Shown in pieces: positions 61,101-64,000 of a stretch of DNA of 64,000 nucleotides (position 1 is the stretch's first letter; every line of letters begins with the position of its first letter). A program made the translations under genes and the position numbers. The notes under the pieces are model-generated. The model did not search any database. It had not been told where the DNA came from and saw only the letters and a program-made list of their open reading frames with translations. The DNA lies in assembly GCF_020873895.1 (NCBI RefSeq), contig NZ_JAHWGT010000001.1:248001-312000 (forward strand). Direction: 5' to 3'. This stretch comes from Streptomyces sp. DH12. GTDB lineage: Bacteria > Actinomycetota > Actinomycetes > Streptomycetales > Streptomycetaceae.

Positions 61101-64000
61101 CCGACGCCGTGCTCACCGCCCTGGTCCCCGGCTGCCTGCCCGAGGGCGCGCAGGCGGTGGTCGCGGCGGCCGCCAGGAGGGGGCGCCCGGAGGGCCGGAC
61201 ACTCCTGACGGCTCTCGCCGCGCTCCACGTGCAGGGCTTCGGCGTCGATTGGAGGGCGCCGTTCGACGGGCGAGGCGCGACCCGCGTCGAGTTGCCGACG
61301 TACGCCTTCCAGCGCAGGCGGTACTGGCTCGACCAGCGCGGCCGACCCGGGCCGGCCCCGGCGCCGACCGCGGTGCCGGACCCGGCACCGGCACCTGTCC
61401 CGGTGCCGGCGCAGCGGCGCCGTACCGGCGGACCGGCGCGGTGGCGCTACCGCACGGTGTGGCGGTACCAGGACGTCCCGCCGGCGATCGGCCACCACCC
61501 CCTGACCGGGGTGTGGCCCGTGCTGGTGCCGCCCGCGGGTGTGGACGGGGAGACGGTGGCCAGGCTGTCCTGGGTCGTCGAGCGCGCGGGCGGCACGGCC
61601 CTGCCGATCCGGCTGGACACCGGGGACGCCGACCGGGCGCGCGTCGCGGAACTCCTGGGACGGCGGCTGCCTCGCGGCGGGGACGGGCCCGGCGGCGTCC
61701 TGTCACTGCTCGGCCTCGCCACGACCCCGCACGCCGCCCGGCCGCCGGTCGGCGACGGCCTCCCCCTCACCGTCGCCCTCGCGCAGGCACTGGCCGACCT
61801 GGACCTCCCCGCACCCCTGTGGTGCGTCACCCGCGGCGCGGTCGCGGTCGACGCCACCGAGAGCCCCACCGCACCCGCACAGGCGATGCTCTGGGGGCTG
61901 GGCCGCACCCTCGCCCTGGAACGGCCGCGTGGCTGGGGCGGCCTCGTCGACCTCCCGGCCGCCCCGGACGACCAGGCGCTCATGTGGCTGGGCACCGCGC
62001 TGACCGCGCCCCGGGGCGAGGACCAGCTCGCGGTCCGCCCCTCCGGGCTGTTCGCCCGCCGCCTGGAGAGGGCGGATCCGCGCCGCGCGGAGCCGGCGCG
62101 GTGGCGTCCGCGCGGGACCGTCCTGATCACCGGTGGCACGGGCGCGCTCGGCGCCCGGTCCGCCCGGTGGCTGGCCCGCAACGGCGCCCGGCGACTGGTG
62201 CTGACCAGCCGCCGGGGCATGGACGCGCCCGGCGCGCCGCGACTGGCCGACGAACTGCGGGCGGCGGGGTGCGACGTGCTGGTCAGGGCCTGCGACGTCG
62301 CGGACCGGCAGCAGGTCGCCGCCCTCCTGGCCGCGCTGCCCGACGACGAACCGCTGACGGCCGTGGTGCACGCGGCCGGGACCGCAGGACGCCTCGCGCC
62401 GCTGGCGGAGACGGACCTGGCGGAGTTCGCCGACGTGGTCGCCGGGAAGGCGGCGGGCGCCGCCCACCTGGACGAACTCCTGGCCGGCACACCGCTGGAC
62501 GCCTTCGTCCTGTTCTCCTCCGTCGCCGGGACGTGGGGCTCCACCGGTCAGGCGGCGTACGGCGCGGGCAACGCCTTCCTCGACGCCCTCGCACAGCACC
62601 GCGCCGCCCGCGGGCTCGCCGCGACCGCGGTGGCCTGGGGGCCGTGGGCCGAGGCGGGGATGGGTACCGAGCGCTCCCTGCGGGACGTGCTGCGGAGGGG
62701 AGGGCTGCTGCCCATGGCGCCCGACCGGGCGACGGACGAGCTGTGGCGGGCCGTCGCGGCCGGCGAGTCGGCGCTGACCGTCGCCGACGTCGACTGGGAA
62801 CGCTTCCTGCCGTCGTTCACGGCCCGCCGGGAGAGCCGGTTCTTCGACAAGCTGCGGGAGACGTCCCCGACCGGCGCCTCCAAGGCCCCCGCCGCCCCGG
62901 CGGACCCGGAGGGCGGGCCCGCCGCCCCGGCCGCCGTCCCCCTGGCCGCCCTGCCGGGCGCCGATCGCGCCCGGGCGGCGCTGACCCTGGTCCGCGCGCA
63001 GGCGGCGGCCGTACTCGGCCACCCGTCAGGGGAGGACGTCGACCCCGTACGGCGCTTCCTGGAGCTGGGCTTCGACTCGCTGGCCTCCGTGGAGCTGAGC
63101 CGACGGCTCTCCTCGGCGACGGGACTCGCGCTGGCCACCCCGGTGGTCTTCGAGCATCCGACCGCCGCCGACCTCGCCCGCCACATCGCGGAGCTGTCCG
63201 CGCTCTCGACCTCGGCGGCCCCACCCGCCCCGGCACCCACCGGACCGGCGGCCGGAGTGCGCGACCTCTACCGCCGGGCGGCCAACTCCGGCAAGTTCAT
63301 GGAGGGCGTCGGCGTGCTGCGGGCGGCCGCGAAACTGCGCCCGGTCTGCCACGACCCGGCCGGTTTCGGCAGCTGCCGGGAGATGGTCCGGCTCGCCTCC
63401 GGCCCGTCGTCCCCCGCCCTGGTGTGCCTGCCGCCGATGGTCGCCCCGTCCGGGCCGCACAACTTCGCCCGGCTCGCCCTGCACCTGCACGGCCTGCACG
63501 ACGTGTACGCGCTCCCGCTCCCCGGCTTCGGCGACGGCGAACCGCTCCCGGCCACCCGCGACCTCGTCGTCGACCTCCAGGCCGACGCGGTGGTGCGGCA
63601 GTTCGGGACGGCCCCGTTCGCCCTGGCCGGGTACTCCTCGGGGGGCTGGCTGGCGCACGCGGTCGCCGCCCGGCTGGAGGCCCGGGGCGTACGACCGGAA
63701 GCCGTGGTGCTGCTCGACACCTGGTTCTCGACGGACACCGTCCCGGAGGAGTACGTCACCCGGCAGCTCCAGGGCATCGTCGTCAACGACCAGGCGTTCG
63801 CCCTGATGACGGAGGACCAGGTCACCGCGCAGGGAGCGTACGTGGACCTGTTCGACGGCTGGCTGCCCGAGACGATCGGGACGCCGGTCCTCCTCACCCG
63901 GGCCGCCGGTGGGGCACCGCCCACCGCACCGGGCAGCCGGCAGGGCGGGCGGTCGGCCGCGGTGGAAGGGCCCATCCGCACCTGGGAGTTCGACCACGAC
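58154..64000 (+). CDS. Single-module type I polyketide synthase, ACP*-KS-AT-KR-ACP-TE (3' end beyond window)
   Basis: 1949 residues are visible, open at the window edge. Domains: a degenerate ACP (about 15-105) with LGVRRQV in place of LGxDS (Arg65 at the pantetheine Ser); KS (129-555) with TQCSAS (Cys301), EAHGTGTPLGDP and KSNIGHAQAAAG; AT (710-1010) with GHSLG (Ser803), LTAYAQPALFA and SHAFHSP, a malonyl-CoA pattern; KR (1323-1500) with GGTGALG, FSSVAGTWGSTGQAAYGAGN (Tyr1469), Trp suggesting an A-type; ACP (1595-1680) with LGFDSL (Ser1642); TE (from about 1740) with GYSSGG (Ser1828). No DH or ER. GTG 58154 has GGGAAG upstream. It should make one malonyl extension, reduce it, and release the acid or ester. 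Confidence 0.92.
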   Translation, partial: MANSRGPSVRQGTGPWSDRLAGLPASAQYLALLDLVRTRLSAVTGRTAVRPVEATFPWRRLGVRRQVAERLRADLSEATGLRLPATLFFDHPTPHALVGHLRSALLGTPERDGRPSPATAADPAPTVQEPLAIVGLACRLPGGVDTPEKLWQLVAEGRDAVGGLPEDRGWDLEALYDADPRSPGTTYTRHGGFLSGVDRFDPDFFGIGPREAVAVDPQQRLMLEVSWEAMERAGIDPHALRGSRTGVFAGVSLQDYGPAWCEAPPEAQGHMLTGNALGVVSGRIAYTFGFEGPALTVETQCSASLVALHLAGQALRTGDCDLALAGGVTVMSTPGMLSEFSRKRGLAPDGRCKAFSASADGTGWAEGAAVVVLERLADARRRGHRVLAVLRSTAVNQDGASNGLTAPSGPAQERLIRRALANAGLRAADVDAVEAHGTGTPLGDPIEARAIIAAYGEGRPAGRPLRLGSLKSNIGHAQAAAGAAGVIKMVMALHHGVLPRTLHVTEPSPHVDWSAGDVELLREPVAWPPLADRPRRAAVSAFGVSGTNAHAIIEEAPGAGGDTTTAPAAKDAAPAVTDTAVPAARDTAASAVADTAVPAARDTAAPAVTGAASAAEDTAVPVVLSGRTATALREQARRLAAHVAARQEVTPLDAGFTLAGRTRFEHRAVAAVTDRAELLGAVEALAEGRPAPGLVTGKVCAEVADGRPAVLFTGQGSQRPGMGRGLYAAHPVFARALDEVCLRMAPHLERPLREVMFAPDRSADAELLHLTAYAQPALFAYETALYRLVESWGVRPAALLGHSLGELTAAHVAGVWSLDDACTLVAARGRAMQACPPGGAMTSVEATEEEVLHSLTGIEDRVAVAAVNGPDSTVVAGDAEAVGHLAAAWEARGRRIRALTVSHAFHSPHMDRALDELRAVAETLTYHPPTVPVVSNLVGEVATAEQLASPEYWVRHVRRPVRFLDGVRRLHGEGATGYLELGPDAVLTALVPGCLPEGAQAVVAAAARRGRPEGRTLLTALAALHVQGFGVDWRAPFDGRGATRVELPTYAFQRRRYWLDQRGRPGPAPAPTAVPDPAPAPVPVPAQRRRTGGPARWRYRTVWRYQDVPPAIGHHPLTGVWPVLVPPAGVDGETVARLSWVVERAGGTALPIRLDTGDADRARVAELLGRRLPRGGDGPGGVLSLLGLATTPHAARPPVGDGLPLTVALAQALADLDLPAPLWCVTRGAVAVDATESPTAPAQAMLWGLGRTLALERPRGWGGLVDLPAAPDDQALMWLGTALTAPRGEDQLAVRPSGLFARRLERADPRRAEPARWRPRGTVLITGGTGALGARSARWLARNGARRLVLTSRRGMDAPGAPRLADELRAAGCDVLVRACDVADRQQVAALLAALPDDEPLTAVVHAAGTAGRLAPLAETDLAEFADVVAGKAAGAAHLDELLAGTPLDAFVLFSSVAGTWGSTGQAAYGAGNAFLDALAQHRAARGLAATAVAWGPWAEAGMGTERSLRDVLRRGGLLPMAPDRATDELWRAVAAGESALTVADVDWERFLPSFTARRESRFFDKLRETSPTGASKAPAAPADPEGGPAAPAAVPLAALPGADRARAALTLVRAQAAAVLGHPSGEDVDPVRRFLELGFDSLASVELSRRLSSATGLALATPVVFEHPTAADLARHIAELSALSTSAAPPAPAPTGPAAGVRDLYRRAANSGKFMEGVGVLRAAAKLRPVCHDPAGFGSCREMVRLASGPSSPALVCLPPMVAPSGPHNFARLALHLHGLHDVYALPLPGFGDGEPLPATRDLVVDLQADAVVRQFGTAPFALAGYSSGGWLAHAVAARLEARGVRPEAVVLLDTWFSTDTVPEEYVTRQLQGIVVNDQAFALMTEDQVTAQGAYVDLFDGWLPETIGTPVLLTRAAGGAPPTAPGSRQGGRSAAVEGPIRTWEFDHD

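Noticed and set aside
1-64000. tRNA, rRNA, CRISPR arrays, IS elements, att sites
   Set aside because: No T-loop GTTCGA with matching acceptor stem, no direct repeats with spacers, no transposase or integrase motifs were seen.

Overview
The window is very GC-rich, with near-saturated G/C at third codon positions. Its gene families (flotillin/giant-ATPase locus, Acr3 arsenite pump, ECF41 sigma factor, BldC-like MerR protein, TAP-like secreted peptidase, modular type I PKS) point to an actinomycete, most likely Streptomyces chromosomal DNA. I see no rRNA, tRNA, CRISPR array, IS element or phage structural gene. Many genes have GTG starts, 4-base stop/start overlaps, or a TANNNT hexamer 6-7 nt before the start codon that suggests leaderless transcripts.

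Layout. 0-2.5 kb: arsenic resistance (arsC divergent from arsR-acr3, with a YnfA-type gene overlapping acr3 tail to tail). 2.5-10 kb: a hypothetical protein, a secreted NlpC/P60-type protein, NhaA, an alanine/glycine:cation symporter with a CRP-like site at its promoter, and a DUF2254 membrane protein. 10-13.6 kb: an ECF41 sigma factor with its FAD-oxidoreductase partner (perfect CRP-type palindrome between them) and an SGNH hydrolase. 13.6-18 kb (minus strand): a CocE-type secreted hydrolase coupled to a macrolide-type glycosyltransferase, a GNAT acetyltransferase and a lipoprotein.

18.4-23.5 kb: a small secreted protein with M15-like zinc motifs, then a possible 18-codon leaderless peptide, a large protein of unknown function, a MoxR-type AAA ATPase carrying a probable one-base frameshift, and a protein combining a zinc-metallopeptidase HExxH with a VWA MIDAS motif. 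23.6-27.5 kb: a GH64 glucanase behind a perfect LacI-type operator, and a B3/4-domain protein plus EamA exporter divergent from an XRE-cupin regulator. 27.5-28.4 kb: a BldC-like regulator behind a long structured leader. 28.9-36.6 kb: an OB-fold/NfeD-like membrane protein, a flotillin and a 1636-residue AAA ATPase in one transcription unit. 36.7-45.4 kb: DinB-like and STAS proteins, a receptor kinase fused to a periplasmic-binding-protein sensor, and three regulator/enzyme pairs or singles (TetR with alpha/beta hydrolase, DUF3253, WYL regulator with FAD monooxygenase).

45.8-57.8 kb is mostly secreted or surface proteins: a Tat-exported propeller-amidohydrolase, a VWA protein of atypical codon use, lipoproteins, a YCII protein, a beta-propeller protein, a phospholipase D-like enzyme and a TAP-like peptidase. 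The last 5.8 kb is the 5' part of a one-module PKS (degenerate ACP-KS-AT-KR-ACP-TE) that runs off the window. All coordinates were read by eye; no database search was run, and family assignments rest on recognised motifs.
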